Source: Phytohabitans rumicis (GTDB taxonomy: Bacteria > Actinomycetota > Actinomycetes > Mycobacteriales > Micromonosporaceae). From it: DNA of 64,000 bases. The notes under the pieces are model-generated. The model was given only the letters and a program-made list of their open reading frames with translations. It was not told the origin of the DNA and searched no databases. Numbering within the stretch: the first letter of the stretch is position 1; every line of letters starts with the position of its first letter. This document shows positions 48,205 through 60,874 of the stretch, in pieces. The stretch lies in contig NZ_BLPG01000001.1 of the NCBI RefSeq assembly GCF_011764445.1, positions 6,713,001-6,777,000 on the forward strand, read 5' to 3'. The translations under genes and the position numbers were made by a program.

Positions 48205-48279
48205 GGTTTTGGGGGCAGGAGTGCCCTGCGAAGCCCGTCAGGCTTGATGTCTTCGCAGGTCACTCCTGCCCCCAAAACC
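48205..48279. ncRNA. nested hairpin element 1 of the whiA-gap spacer
   Basis: 19-bp perfect outer stem (48205-48223 with 48261-48279), CCC and GGT spacers, 7-bp inner stem TGCGAAG/CTTCGCA (48227-48233 with 48251-48257) and 17-nt loop CCCGTCAGGCTTGATGT. The same loop and spacers occur in reverse complement at 48400-48472, where both stems differ but stay paired. It is either a structured RNA, a terminator after whiA or a mobile DNA element; typed as RNA with low certainty. Confidence 0.5.
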
Positions 48280-48304
48280 TGACGTGGGCACCGTCCGCAG
48301 GGAG

Positions 48305-48360
48305 AGTTACGGCTCGGGAGTCACCTGGAAGCACAGGGTGACCCATGGTTCGGCGTAACT
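48305..48360. promoter_or_regulatory. branched hairpin between the two nested elements
   Basis: AGTTACG (48305-48311) pairs with CGTAACT (48354-48360), and GTCACC (48320-48325) with GGTGAC (48337-48342), extended by GG/CC. With elements 1 and 2 this fills most of the 359-bp gap between whiA and gap; no coding sequence is seen there. Confidence 0.4.
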
Positions 48361-48399
48361 GTGCAAGCCGTTACCAGCACTCCTCGCTGGACCAGGTCG

Positions 48400-50746
<2,347 letters not shown>

Positions 50747-50747
<1 letters not shown>

Positions 50748-51538
50748 TGGCAGCGGTGGCTCGCCGGCCCCTCATGGCCGGCAACTGGAAGATGAACCTC
50801 AACCACCTGGAGGCCAACCTCCTGGTGCAGAAGATCGCGGCGAGCCTCAACGAGCAGCAGCTCACCGACGTCGAGGTGGTCGTGCTGCCGTCGTTCACCA
50901 ACCTGCGCACCGTGCAGACGTTGGTCGACGGCGACAAGTTGCTGATCGGGTACGGGGCGCAGGACCTGTCCCCGCACGCCAAGGGCGCGTACACCGGGGA
51001 GATCTCCGGGCTGATGCTCGCCAAGCTGGGCTGCCAGTACGTCGTGGTCGGCCACTCCGAGCGCCGGCAGTACCACCACGAGGACGACGCGCTGGTCAAC
51101 AGCAAGGTGAAGGCGGCGCTGACGTACGAGCTGGCGCCGATCCTGTGCATCGGCGAGGGCCTGGAGGTCCGTGAGGCCGGCGAGCACGTCCCGCACGTCA
51201 TCGCACAGCTCGACGCCGCCCTCGACGGGTTGACGGCGGCGCAGGTGGAGCGGGTCGTCGTCGCGTACGAGCCGGTGTGGGCGATCGGCACCGGCAAGAC
51301 CGCGACGCCGGAGGACGCGCAGGAGGTGTGCGGCGCGATCCGGGCCCGGCTGGGTGAGGCGTTCGGCGCCACCACGGCCGAGCGCACCCGTATCCTGTAC
51401 GGCGGCTCGGTCAAGGCGACGAGCGTCGCGAGCCTCATGGCCCAGCAAGACGTGGACGGGGCCCTGGTCGGCGGTGCCAGCATCGACGCCGAGGAATGGG
51501 TCCAGATCTGCCGCTTCCCGGACCACATAGCCCGCTAG
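50747..51538 (+). CDS. tpiA: triosephosphate isomerase
   Basis: 263 residues from the ATG that overlaps the pgk stop by one base (TGATG). N-terminal [15 protein letters not shown] with the catalytic Lys, VVGHSERR with catalytic His, [17 protein letters not shown] with catalytic Glu and loop 6, and the phosphate loops YGGSVK and VGGASI. Interconverts dihydroxyacetone phosphate and glyceraldehyde-3-phosphate. Confidence 0.96.
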
Positions 51539-51554
51539 TCCTTCCTTAGCTCGT

Positions 51555-51632
51555 CGATCAAGGGCGAACGGTCGTGGATTGATCTCCAATCCACGACCGT
51601 TCGCCCTTGATCGACGTAGAAGTCCATGATCG
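51555..51632. repeat. family A palindromic element, copy 4
   Basis: Perfect 22-bp arms (51555-51576, 51592-51613) around loop GATTGATCTCCAATC; a right outer arm runs on to CATGATCG at about 51632. It begins 16 bp after the tpiA stop and ends 87 bp before secG, both on the plus strand. Confidence 0.88.
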
Positions 51633-51719
51633 ACGCCAGGGGCGGGAGGCGGGCGTGCCTGTCCGGAGCGGGGCGGCTATCCTTGGTTCGCCCGCTCATC
51701 GAGAGGATTAACCGTCGCC

Positions 51720-51974
51720 ATGCCGATCGCGTTCGCATACACGTTGATCGGGTTGCTGGTTGTCACCAGCTTCCTGCTGATGCTCCTGATCCTCCTGCAC
51801 CGGGGCAAGGGTGGTGGCCTGTCCAGCATGTTCGGCGGTGGCGTCAGCACCAGCCTCGCTGGCTCGTCGGTCGCGGAGAAGAACCTCGACCGGTACACCA
51901 TTCTCGTGGGCATTGTCTGGTTTGCCTGCATTGTCGGCCTGGGCCTTTGGCTCAAACTCGCGATGAACTCTTAG
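51720..51974 (+). CDS. secG: preprotein translocase subunit SecG
   Basis: 84 residues, ATG start, GAGAGGAT upstream. Two transmembrane helices (FAYTLIGLLVVTSFLLMLLI and ILVGIVWFACIVGLGLW) on either side of the conserved HRGKGGGLSSMFGGG loop. Part of the SecYEG channel. Its place after tpiA is standard in actinobacteria. Confidence 0.95.
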   Translation: MPIAFAYTLIGLLVVTSFLLMLLILLHRGKGGGLSSMFGGGVSTSLAGSSVAEKNLDRYTILVGIVWFACIVGLGLWLKLAMNS

Positions 51975-52073
51975 GGCCTTTCGCACCGTATCTAGTCATA
52001 GACTCTGCGCGGTCCACGTTCAGGTTCCCCATCGCGACGTCGAACCCTCACTCGACGACAGGAGCTAAGAGCC

Positions 52074-52418
52074 GTGCCACATGGCAGTGCTATCCGCGGC
52101 ACCCGCGTCGGCTCCGGTCCCATGCGGCCGGTCGAGCGGTGCGACCCCGCCCCACGCCGCCCCGTGACGTACTGGTGCGCCAAGGGCCACACCGTCGAGG
52201 TCTCGCTCGCGGCAGACGTGCCGCCGCCGGCGACCTGGGACTGTCCCCGCTGCGGCCAGCCCGCCGGCCTTGATGAGCACAACCCGCCCGGCCCGTCGCG
52301 CGCCGAGCCGTACAAGTCCCACTTGGCGTACGTGAAGGAGCGGCGCAGCGAAGCCGACGGCGAAGCCCTGCTCGCCGAGGCGCTGGCCGCCCTCCGCCGC
52401 CGCCGGGGCGAGCTCTAA
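52074..52418 (+). CDS. rbpA: RNA polymerase-binding protein RbpA
   Basis: 114 residues, GTG start with ACAGGAGC ahead. The order GSAIRGTRVGSGPM, a zinc-ribbon-like core with YWCAKGHTVEVS and WDCPRCGQPAG, and C-terminal PYKSHLAYVKERRSEADGEA is diagnostic of RbpA. It stabilises the open complex with group 1/2 sigma factors and is found only in actinobacteria. All four cysteine/His positions of the ribbon (C, H, C, C) are present. Confidence 0.93.
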   Translation: MPHGSAIRGTRVGSGPMRPVERCDPAPRRPVTYWCAKGHTVEVSLAADVPPPATWDCPRCGQPAGLDEHNPPGPSRAEPYKSHLAYVKERRSEADGEALLAEALAALRRRRGEL

Positions 52419-52437
52419 CCCACCCGGCCTAGCGTGT

Positions 52438-52494
52438 TGATCAGGGACTAGCTCCCTCGACGCGCCGCAACACGCCAGAGCCACTCCCTGATCA
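52438..52494. repeat. family C palindromic element, copy 2
   Basis: 57 bp bounded by TGATCAGGGA and TCCCTGATCA with the same centre as copy 1 at 23158-23214. Situated between the convergent rbpA and pgl genes, 19 bp past the rbpA stop; probably terminates both. Confidence 0.85.
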
Positions 52495-52524
52495 ACAGGG
52501 TCAGGCGGGGCGGGCGCAGCGGGG

Positions 52525-53295
52525 CTAGCGGAGGCTGCGGAGCTTCGGGGCTACCTCGGAGGCGGCGGCGCGGTCCAGGAGCCATTGGGTGCGCTCCACG
52601 CCGGACACGCCCGCCGCGGGGACCTGTACGGGGCCTGCGCCGGCCATGGCCATGCCCACCGCGCCGGCCTTGTCGGGGCCGGCGGCGACCAGCCAGACCT
52701 CCTCGGCCGTGTTGATGGTGGGGATGGTCAGCGTGATCCGGATAGGCGGCGGCTTGGGGCTGCCGCGTACGGCGCTGACCGGCCGGGTCTCGTACGCCAC
52801 CGGGTGCTCGGGGAAGACCGACGCCACGTGCCCGTCCTCGCCGACGCCCAGCATCAGTACGTCGAAGTGGGGCAGCGCCGCCGTGCCGGGGCGGGCCGAG
52901 GCGGCGAGTTCCCGGGCGTACCGGGCGGCCGCCGCCTCGGGGTCGGATCCGTCCGGGCCGTCCGAGGCCGGCATGGCGTGGATCCGCGCCGGGTCGAGCG
53001 GCAGTGCGTCGAGCAGGGCCTCGCGGGCCTGGGTCTCGTTGCGGTCCGGGTCGCCGGCGGGCAGGAAGCGTTCGTCGCCCCACCAGACGTCGACCCGGGA
53101 CCAGTCCACCGCGTCCCGGGCGGGCAGGTCGCGTACGGCCCGGTAGACCGCGGCCGCCACCCGCCCGCCGGTCAGCACCACGCCGGCGAAGCCGCGTGCG
53201 GCCTGAGCGTCGATGAGCTTGACGATGAGCCGCGCGGCGACCGCCTGGGCGAGTACGGACGCGTCCGAGTGGACGACAACGTTCGTCTCAGGCAT
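52525..53295 (-). CDS. pgl: 6-phosphogluconolactonase
   Basis: 256 residues, ATG start lying 8 bp inside the end of opcA. Family motifs: LTGGRVAAAVY, VDVWWGDERFLPAGDPDRN (active-site Asp/Arg region), MLGVGEDGHVASVFP and IRITLTIPTINTAEEVW. Hydrolyses 6-phosphogluconolactone in the oxidative pentose phosphate pathway. Last gene of the tkt-tal-pgi-zwf-opcA-pgl operon. Confidence 0.94.
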   Translation of the reverse strand: MPETNVVVHSDASVLAQAVAARLIVKLIDAQAARGFAGVVLTGGRVAAAVYRAVRDLPARDAVDWSRVDVWWGDERFLPAGDPDRNETQAREALLDALPLDPARIHAMPASDGPDGSDPEAAAARYARELAASARPGTAALPHFDVLMLGVGEDGHVASVFPEHPVAYETRPVSAVRGSPKPPPIRITLTIPTINTAEEVWLVAAGPDKAGAVGMAMAGAGPVQVPAAGVSGVERTQWLLDRAAASEVAPKLRSLR

Positions 53296-54292
53296 CGACG
53301 GCCACTGCCGGCGTCGAGGGTGAGGCGTAGGAGGCCACCGGGTCCTTCCAGATGTGCACCCGCTTCGGCGGCCGGCTGTCCAGGCCGGACACGCCCGCGA
53401 ACGCGCCCAGCGCGTCGCCGTAGATGTTGTCGGAGTCGAGCCGGCGCAGCTCCTCGGCCAGTTCCTCGCCGGTGGGGCGGCGTACGAGCGGGAGGCTGCG
53501 GTCGGCGTGGCCGGTACGGCTGAACGTGGCCATGCTGTCCTCGCGGGTCAGCGTGATCACCTCGCCGCCGGCGCACTCCAGGGTGACCGAGCGCATCCGC
53601 GGGAAGTCCGAGGTCGCCTCCAGCCGCGGGCGGATGCCGAGCCGGGCGGTGAGCCACCCGCTCATCAGGGCCGCCGTCGGGTCGGACGCGGGTGCCACGA
53701 TCGTGCCGCCGACGACCTGGGTCTCCAGCGTGTCGAAGGCGCCCGCCACGAGCGTGCGCCACGGGGTGATCCGGGTCCAGGCGAGGTCGGTGTCGCCGGG
53801 TGCGTAGTCGGTGGCCCGCTGCCGCAGCGTCGCGATCCGGTCGCTGGTCTGCGCGCTGTCGGTGATCCGCCGGTCGGCAACCACGCCGAGGTAGTCGTTG
53901 GCGATCAGCTCCGGCGGCTCGCCGTGCCACCAGGTCACCACCGGTACGTCGGGCACCAGCAGCGGCATGACCACCGACTCGGCGTGCAGCGCGAGCCGGC
54001 CGTACATCCGCATGACCACGGCCTCGCACGGGCCGAGCCGGCCACCGACGACGATCTCGGCGTCGAGCCGGTTGTTGGGGCGCTCGAAGTCGGAGCGCAC
54101 CACCATCAGCAGCCGGCACGGGTGGGCGGCCGACGCTATGGTGGCCGCCGCCTCCGCCTCGCGTACCCGCTTCTCGTCGACCACGACGATGAGCGAGAGC
54201 GCCATGCCGCTGGCGACGCCGCCCGCGCTGCGCCGCTCCGCGGACAGCGCCTTGACGACCTCGTTACCGGTCGTGTCCCACAAGCCGATCAT
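53288..54292 (-). CDS. opcA: glucose-6-phosphate dehydrogenase assembly protein OpcA
   Basis: 334 residues from the ATG at 54292, which overlaps the zwf stop as ATGA. OpcA pattern: start IGLWDTTGNEVVKALSAERR, then AHPCRLLMVV, CEAVVMRMYG, LPVVTWWHGEPPE-like VPVVTWWHGEPPEL, and SGWLTARLG. It is needed for activity of the actinobacterial and cyanobacterial Zwf. No membrane segment. Confidence 0.94.
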   Translation of the reverse strand: MIGLWDTTGNEVVKALSAERRSAGGVASGMALSLIVVVDEKRVREAEAAATIASAAHPCRLLMVVRSDFERPNNRLDAEIVVGGRLGPCEAVVMRMYGRLALHAESVVMPLLVPDVPVVTWWHGEPPELIANDYLGVVADRRITDSAQTSDRIATLRQRATDYAPGDTDLAWTRITPWRTLVAGAFDTLETQVVGGTIVAPASDPTAALMSGWLTARLGIRPRLEATSDFPRMRSVTLECAGGEVITLTREDSMATFSRTGHADRSLPLVRRPTGEELAEELRRLDSDNIYGDALGAFAGVSGLDSRPPKRVHIWKDPVASYASPSTPAVAVDA

Positions 54293-55806
54293 GCCCGCCT
54301 CCAGTGGCGGCCCTCGCGGGCCAGCATCTCGTCGGCCGCGCGCGGCCCCCACTCGCCGGACCGGTACTGCTCCGGCTTGGTGCCGATCCATGCCTCTTCC
54401 AGCGGGTCGACCACATTCCAGCTCTGCTCGACCTCGGCGGCGTCGGGGAAGAGCGTGCGGTCGCCGATGAGGACGTCGAGCACGAGCCGCTCGTACGCCT
54501 CGGGGCTCTGCTCGGTGAACGCCTCGCCGTACTGGAAGTCCATCGCGATGTCGCGCAGCTCCATTGTGGTGCCGGGCACCTTGGAGCCGAACTTGAGCAC
54601 CACGCCCTCCTCCGGCTGGACCCGGATGACGAGCTGGTTTTCGCCGAGCGCCTCGACGTCGGCCGGGTTGAACGGCAGGTGCGGCGCCTTCTTGAAGAGC
54701 ACCGCCACCTCGGTGACCCGGCGCGGCAGCCGCTTGCCGGCCCGGATGTAGAACGGCACGCCGGCCCAGCGCCTGTTCTGGATGCCGAGCCGCACGGCCA
54801 CGTACGTCTCGGTGTTCGAGTCGGACGGCACGCCGTCCTCGTCGAGGTATCCCTTGGCGCGCTCGCCGGCCACCCAGCCCTGCAGGTACTGGCCGCGGAC
54901 CGTACCCGCGTTGATGTCCTTGGGGAGGCTGATGGCCCGCAGGACCTTGAGCTTTTCGGCGCGGATCTCCGCGGCGTCGAAGCTCGTCGGCTCCTCCATC
55001 GCGACCAGGGCGAGGAGCTGGAGCAGGTGGTTCTGGAACACGTCGCGGGCGGTGCCGGTGGCGTCGTAGAAGCCGGCCCGGGTGCCGATGCCGACGTCTT
55101 CGGCCATGGTGATCTGCACCGAGTCGACGTACTTGGAGTTCCACACCGGCTCGAACAGGGAGTTGGCGAAGCGCAGAGCCATGATGTTCTGCACCGTCTC
55201 CTTGCCCAGGTAGTGGTCGATGCGGAACACGTCCTGGCCGGTGAAGACGTCGTCGACCAGGTCGTTGAGCTCCTTGGCCGAGCCGAGGTCGGTGCCGAAC
55301 GGCTTTTCCACGACCACCCGCCGCCAGCCGCCGCACTTCTCGTTGTCGGCCATGCCGGTGCGGGCGAGCTGCTTGAGCACGGTCGGGAACGCCTGCGGCG
55401 GGATGGAGAAGTAGAACGCCGCGTTGCCGGCGATGCCATGCGTGTCGCGCAGCTCGTTCAGCGTGTCGTTGAGCCGGTCGAAGGCCGCGTCGTCGTCGAA
55501 CGCGCCGCCGACGAACTTCATGTTTCCGGTCAGCCGGGCCCAGACCTCCTCGCGCCACGGGGTACGGGAGTGCGTCTTGGCCGCCTCGTACGCCACCTGC
55601 TCGAAGGTGCCGTGATCCCAGTCGCGGCGGGCGAAGCCGACCACCACGAAGCCGGGTGGCAGCAGGCCGCGGTTGGCCAGGTCGTACACGGCGGGGAGAA
55701 GCTTCTTGCGAGCCAGGTCGCCGGTCACCCCGAAGATCACCAGAGCGCATGGCTCGGGGATCCGTGGCAGCCGGCGGTCCTGGGGATCGCGCAACGGGTT
55801 ACCCAC
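54289..55806 (-). CDS. zwf: glucose-6-phosphate 1-dehydrogenase
   Basis: 505 residues, GTG start. NADP fold IFGVTGDLARKKLLPAVYDL, active-site RIDHYLGKETVQN with its His, and C-terminal EEAWIGTKPEQYRSGEWGP. First enzyme of the oxidative pentose phosphate pathway. It follows pgi by 12 bp and is coupled to opcA. Confidence 0.96.
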   Translation of the reverse strand: MGNPLRDPQDRRLPRIPEPCALVIFGVTGDLARKKLLPAVYDLANRGLLPPGFVVVGFARRDWDHGTFEQVAYEAAKTHSRTPWREEVWARLTGNMKFVGGAFDDDAAFDRLNDTLNELRDTHGIAGNAAFYFSIPPQAFPTVLKQLARTGMADNEKCGGWRRVVVEKPFGTDLGSAKELNDLVDDVFTGQDVFRIDHYLGKETVQNIMALRFANSLFEPVWNSKYVDSVQITMAEDVGIGTRAGFYDATGTARDVFQNHLLQLLALVAMEEPTSFDAAEIRAEKLKVLRAISLPKDINAGTVRGQYLQGWVAGERAKGYLDEDGVPSDSNTETYVAVRLGIQNRRWAGVPFYIRAGKRLPRRVTEVAVLFKKAPHLPFNPADVEALGENQLVIRVQPEEGVVLKFGSKVPGTTMELRDIAMDFQYGEAFTEQSPEAYERLVLDVLIGDRTLFPDAAEVEQSWNVVDPLEEAWIGTKPEQYRSGEWGPRAADEMLAREGRHWRRA

Positions 55807-55818
55807 GGCTACATCCTT

Positions 55819-57406
55819 TCAGTTCCGCAGGGACCGGACAGCGTCCAGTAGCTGAACGATGCCCGTTGCCCGATCGGTCAGGTGCAGGCGAACGAGGGGC
55901 GTCCGCGGCTGGTCAGGGCCTGCCGGTCGCCGGCGGCCTGCGTCGCCTGCAAGGTTCCAAAGGTGTACGGCTTGCCCGGCACCGCCAGGTCGGCGCCGAC
56001 CGCCCCGGTGATCTGCAGGAACGCGCCGAGCTGCGGCCCGCCCTTGTGATACAGCCCGGCGGTGTGCAGGAAGCGCGGTCCCCACCCGAAGGTGACCGGA
56101 CGGCGGCTCAACTCGGCCAGCAGCGGGCGCACCTGCGCGGCCCGGGCGTCGGCGAACCGGTCCAGGAAGGCCATGACCGCCACGTACCCGTGCGGGCGGG
56201 CGGCCAGCAGCAGGCTGCCGAGCGCGCCCTCGACCGAGTGCGCCGAGGTGCCGTAGACCTCGATGGCGCCCTCGACGAACGCCGGATCCTCCACCGGGAG
56301 TGCGGACGCCGCCGCCCTGCCCGGCAGGCTGAACGGGTCGATGCCGATCACCCGCCCGGCCACCGCCGTGGCGTACTCCCAGGCCAGGAAGTGCGCCCCC
56401 AGCGGCCCGTTGACGGCCACGTCGGGGCGTACCCCGCCGCCGGGCACCGCGCCGACGGGCAGCGAGCCGCCCACGGTCACGGTGAGCACGTCCTCGCCGC
56501 CGGCGATGGGGCGTCCGGCGTCTCCAGCACGACGGGCAGGATGCCGCGGCCGTCCTTGCCGGTCGACTCGGCGAGCAGCTGCTCGACCCAGTCGGCCAGA
56601 CCGACGATCCCGGTGCCGTCCTCGACCAGCGCCACCTTGTCGCGGCCCGCGGTCACCGCCGCGCCGAGCGCGGCGCCCAGCGCCAGCGCCGGGTTGTCGC
56701 GGTCCTTCGAAAGCGAAGCGTGCAGCTCCTCGGCCTGATCGATCAGCTCGGCCACGTCCACCCCGGCCAGAGCTGCGGGTACGAGGCCGAAGGCGGTCAG
56801 CGCCGAGTAGCGACCGCCCACCTCAGGGTCGGCGAAGATGACGGTGGCACCCATCTCCTCGGCGATCTCCACCAGCGGCGATCCCGGGTCGGTCACCACG
56901 ACGAAGTGGCGCCCAGCCTCGGCCTCGCTGAACCCGGCGTCGAGGAACGCCCGCAGGTACGCGCGCCGGTGGCTGTCGGTCTCCACCGTCGAGCCGGACT
57001 TGCTGGCGACCACCACGACGGTGCGCTCCAGCCTCTCCGTGAGCACGGCCCGGACCTGCCCCGGATCGGTGGTGTCCAGCACGGTCAGCGGGCGGCCGAG
57101 CGTACGGCAGATCACCTCCGGCGCGAGCGACGAGCCGCCCATGCCGGCCAGCACCACCCGGTCCAGATCCGCCAGCTCCGCCTTCAGCTCGGCGAGTTGG
57201 GGGAGCAGGTCGCGGCTGCGCCGGAACGTGTCGAGCCAGCCCAGCCGCACCTTCGCCTCGGCCTCGGCGTCCGCACCCCACAGCGTGGGGTCCTTCTGCA
57301 CGAGCAGGCCCGGGACCCCGGCTTCGACCAGGGTCGCGCGGGCCTCGGCGCCCACCGGATCGGCCCCCCAGACGGCCAACCCGGCGGCCGCCTCGACATC
57401 ACCCAT
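55819..57406 (-). CDS. pgi: glucose-6-phosphate isomerase, two frame breaks (56508-56511 and 55895-55898)
   Basis: ATG 57406 lies 8 bp inside the end of tal. As given, the frame stops after [11 protein letters not shown], and again after RGRPSFACT. Adding one base to the GGGG (plus strand) runs at 56508-56511 and 55895-55898 gives [19 protein letters not shown] and [16 protein letters not shown], a single ~529-residue protein. Motifs include [47 protein letters not shown] and [10 protein letters not shown]. It is the bacterial Pgi form usual beside tal in actinobacteria. Confidence 0.92.
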
Positions 57407-58511
57407 TGATTGAGATCTCCAGCTGGCCCTCGATGGCCCGCAGCAGCTCCAGCCAGCTCGCCTCGAACTTCTCCACGCCCTCCTGCTCCAGCGTCTGCAC
57501 CACGTCGTCGTAGTCGACGCCGAGCGCGGCGAGGTCGTCGAGCACCTGGCGGGCGTCGGCGTACGAGCCGGTGACGGTGTCGCCGCGGGTCTCGCCGTGG
57601 TCGGCGAACGCGTGGATGGTCGGCTCCGGCATCGTGTTGACCACGCCGGGCGCGATCAGCTCCTCGACGTAGATGACGTCCCGCATGGCGGGGTTCTTCG
57701 TCGAGGTGGACGCCCACAGTGGACGCTGCGGGTGCGCGCCGGCGTCGGCCAGCTTCTGCCAGCGCTCCGAGCTGAACACCTTGGCGTACCGCTCGTACGC
57801 CAGCTGGGCGTTCGCGACGGCCGCCTTGCCCTTGAGCGCCTTGGCCTCGTCCGAACCGATCTTGTCGAGGCGCTTGTCGACCTCGGTGTCCACCCGGGAC
57901 ACGAAGAAGGACGCCACCGAGCCGATCTTCGTCAGGTCGTGGCCGTTGGCCTTGGCCTGCTCCATGCCGGCGAGGAACGCGTCCATCACCTGCGAGTACC
58001 GCTCCAGCGAGAAGATCAGCGTGACGTTGACGCTGATGCCCTGGGCCAGTGTGGCGGTGATCGCCGGCAGGCCCGCCTCGGTGGCCGGGATCTTGATGAA
58101 CAGGTTGGGCCGGTCGACCAGCCACCACAGCGCCCTGGCCTCGGCGATGGTCTTCTCGGTCTCGTACGCCAGGCGCGGGTCGACCTCGATCGAGACCCGG
58201 CCGTCCACGCCCGCGGACGCGTCGTACGCCGGCTTCATCACGTCGGTCGCCCACCGCACGTCGTACGTGGTGAGCATGCGGACCGCCTCTTCGACGGTCA
58301 CGCCGCGCACGGCCAGGTCGCGCAGCTGCTCGTTGTACGCGTCGGCGTCGCTCAGCGCCTTGGCGAAGATGGTCGGGTTGGTGGTCACGCCCACCACGTG
58401 CTTCTCACGGCGCAGCTGGTCGAGCCCACCGGACACCAGCCGTACCCGGGACAGGTCGTCGATCCACACCGCTACGCCAGCGGCGGAAAGTTCTGCAAGC
58501 CGGTCAGTCAT
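57399..58511 (-). CDS. tal: transaldolase
   Basis: 370 residues, ATG start. Schiff-base Lys in [12 protein letters not shown] near 140; [16 protein letters not shown] at the N-terminus and [32 protein letters not shown] near 265. This is the long actinobacterial transaldolase. Shares 8 bp with pgi and starts 14 bp after the tkt stop. Confidence 0.95.
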   Translation of the reverse strand: MTDRLAELSAAGVAVWIDDLSRVRLVSGGLDQLRREKHVVGVTTNPTIFAKALSDADAYNEQLRDLAVRGVTVEEAVRMLTTYDVRWATDVMKPAYDASAGVDGRVSIEVDPRLAYETEKTIAEARALWWLVDRPNLFIKIPATEAGLPAITATLAQGISVNVTLIFSLERYSQVMDAFLAGMEQAKANGHDLTKIGSVASFFVSRVDTEVDKRLDKIGSDEAKALKGKAAVANAQLAYERYAKVFSSERWQKLADAGAHPQRPLWASTSTKNPAMRDVIYVEELIAPGVVNTMPEPTIHAFADHGETRGDTVTGSYADARQVLDDLAALGVDYDDVVQTLEQEGVEKFEASWLELLRAIEGQLEISING

Positions 58512-58525
58512 GGCTCTAGCCTCTC

Positions 58526-60628
58526 TCAGTTAACCCGCGACAGCGACGCGTGGGCGGCGGCGACGACGTGGTCGGCGGTGAAGCCGAACTGCTCGAACAG
58601 CACCTGATACGGCGCGCTGGCCCCGTAGTGTTCAATGCTCACGGCCTCACCTTGATCGCCGATCAGGTCGCGCCAGGACATCGCGATCGCGGCCTCCACG
58701 CTGACCCGGGCCTTCACGCCGCGCGGGAGGACCGATTCCCGGTACGCCTCGGGCTGCTCCCGGAACCACTCCTGGCACGGCATCGAGACGACCCGGGTGG
58801 GGGTGCCCTCGGCCTCCAGCCGCTCCCGGGCGGTCAGCGCCAGCTGCACCTCGGAGCCGGTGGCGATGATGATCACGCTCGGCTGCCCGCTGGACGCGTC
58901 GGCCAGGACGTACCCGCCCTTGGCCACGCCCTCGGCGGACGCGACGACACCGCGGTCGAAGACCGGCAGCGCCTGCCGGGTCAGCGCCAGCGCGGTCGGC
59001 CGGTCGGTGTGCTCCAGCGCCTGCCGCCAGGCCCACGCGGTCTCGTTGGCGTCGCCCGGGCGGACCACGTCGAGGCCGGGGATCGCCCGCAGCGCCGACA
59101 GGTGCTCGATCGGCTGGTGCGTCGGGCCGTCCTCGCCGAGGCCGATGGAGTCGTGCGTCCAGACGTAGATGACCGGCAGCTTCATCAGCGCGGCGAGCCG
59201 TACGGCCGGGCGCATGTAGTCGCTGAAGACCAGGAACGTGCCGCCGTACGGCCGGGTGCCGCCGTGCAGCACGATGCCGTTGAGGATCGCGCCCATGGCG
59301 TGCTCGCGGATGCCGAAGTGCAGCGTGCGGCCGTACTCGTGGCCGGGGAACTCCTTGGTGGCGAACTCCGGCGGCACGAACGACGGCTCGCCGGCCATCG
59401 TGGTGTTGTTGCTCTCCGCCAGGTCGGCCGAGCCGCCCCACAGCTCCGGCAGCACCGGCGCGAGGGCGTTGAGGATCTTTCCGGAGGCGGCCCGGGTCGC
59501 GACGCCCTTGGGGTCCGCAGGAAACACCGGCAGCGCCTCGGTCCAGCCCGCCGGCAGGGTACGCGTCGCCAGCCGGTCGAAGAGGGCCTTGCGCTCGGGG
59601 TTGGCGGCCGCCCAGGCGTCGAACTTCTGCTGCCACTCGGCATGCGCGGCGCGGCCCCGGTCGACCACCTCGCGGGCGTGCAGGAGCACCTTGTCGTCCA
59701 CGGCGAACGACAGCTCCGGGTCGAAGCCGAGCAGCTTCTTGGTGGCGGCCACCTCGTCCTTGCCGAGCGCGGAGCCGTGCGCCTTGCCGGTGTTCTGCTT
59801 GGTGGGCGCGGGCCAGGCGATGATGGTGCGCAGCGCGATGAACGAGGGCCGGTCGGTCTCCGCCTTCGCCCGCTCCAGCGCGGCGTTCAGCGCCTCCACG
59901 TCCTCGTGGTACTCGCCCTCCTCGGGGTGGCCGGAGCGCCAGTTGACGGTCTCGACGTGCCAGCCGTACGCGGCGTACCGGGCCGCGATGTCCTCGCTCT
60001 TGGCGATCCGGGTGTCGTCCTCGATGGAGATCTCGTTGTCGTCCCAGACCAGGATCAGGTTGCCGAGCTTCTGGTGGCCGGCGAGCGCGCTGGCCTCGTG
60101 GCTGATGCCCTCTTCGAGGTCGCCGTCCGAGGCGAACGCCCAGATGTAGTGGTCGAACGGGGACTGGCCCGGCGCGGCCTCCGGGTCGAAGAGACCCCGC
60201 TCCCGGCGCGCCGCGAACGCCATGCCGACCGCGTTGCCCACGCCCTGCCCGAGCGGGCCGGTGGTGGTCTCGACGCCGACCGTGTGACCGTGCTCCGGGT
60301 GGCCGGGGGTCAGCGAGCCCCACTGGCGCAACGACTTGAGGTCGTCGAGGCTCAGGCCGTACCCGGAAAGGTAGAGCTGGATGTAAAGGGTGAGGCTGGA
60401 GTGGCCCATGGACAGGACGAAGCGGTCCCGGCCCGCCCACTGCGGATCGGTCGGATCGTGCCGCAGCAGCTTGTTGAACAGCAGGTAGGCCGCCGGCGCC
60501 ATGCTCATCGCCGTACCGGGGTGGCCGTTACCGGATTTCTCGACGGCGTCCATGGCCAGGACCCGTACGGTATCGACCGCCTTGCGGTCGAGGTCGGACC
60601 AGTTGAGTTGTGCTTCGTTCGCGGTCAC
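58526..60628 (-). CDS. tkt: transketolase
   Basis: 700 residues from the GTG at 60628 (GAGGAGCAC upstream); the frame stays open far beyond, under ctaB, but without family similarity. Motifs: [14 protein letters not shown] near 32, [27 protein letters not shown], ThDP site [16 protein letters not shown] and [13 protein letters not shown], and [17 protein letters not shown]. First gene of the six-gene minus-strand operon. The 246-bp gap to the divergent ctaB carries an A/T patch CTATATAC at about 60671 that may be the promoter core. Confidence 0.96.
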   Translation of the reverse strand: MTANEAQLNWSDLDRKAVDTVRVLAMDAVEKSGNGHPGTAMSMAPAAYLLFNKLLRHDPTDPQWAGRDRFVLSMGHSSLTLYIQLYLSGYGLSLDDLKSLRQWGSLTPGHPEHGHTVGVETTTGPLGQGVGNAVGMAFAARRERGLFDPEAAPGQSPFDHYIWAFASDGDLEEGISHEASALAGHQKLGNLILVWDDNEISIEDDTRIAKSEDIAARYAAYGWHVETVNWRSGHPEEGEYHEDVEALNAALERAKAETDRPSFIALRTIIAWPAPTKQNTGKAHGSALGKDEVAATKKLLGFDPELSFAVDDKVLLHAREVVDRGRAAHAEWQQKFDAWAAANPERKALFDRLATRTLPAGWTEALPVFPADPKGVATRAASGKILNALAPVLPELWGGSADLAESNNTTMAGEPSFVPPEFATKEFPGHEYGRTLHFGIREHAMGAILNGIVLHGGTRPYGGTFLVFSDYMRPAVRLAALMKLPVIYVWTHDSIGLGEDGPTHQPIEHLSALRAIPGLDVVRPGDANETAWAWRQALEHTDRPTALALTRQALPVFDRGVVASAEGVAKGGYVLADASSGQPSVIIIATGSEVQLALTARERLEAEGTPTRVVSMPCQEWFREQPEAYRESVLPRGVKARVSVEAAIAMSWRDLIGDQGEAVSIEHYGASAPYQVLFEQFGFTADHVVAAAHASLSRVN

Positions 60629-60874
60629 GGTGTGTGCTCCTCGGCAATGCGTCGACCCTCTTGCGATGACCCTATATACCCGTGCTAAACGTCTGCCGGG
60701 TGACGTCCCGACGGGTGGGCGAACAAGCTGTGACGGGACGCACGTCCGCGCATCTACGAGGGGTCGTAGTAAAGCCGGGTTCCGCCTGCGCGTACCCTGT
60801 CGGTCGGCGCGATGACCTTGCCGGTCCGCGCCGAAACGCCAGCCCGCGCCAATGCCGGAAGGTGAACACGTCAC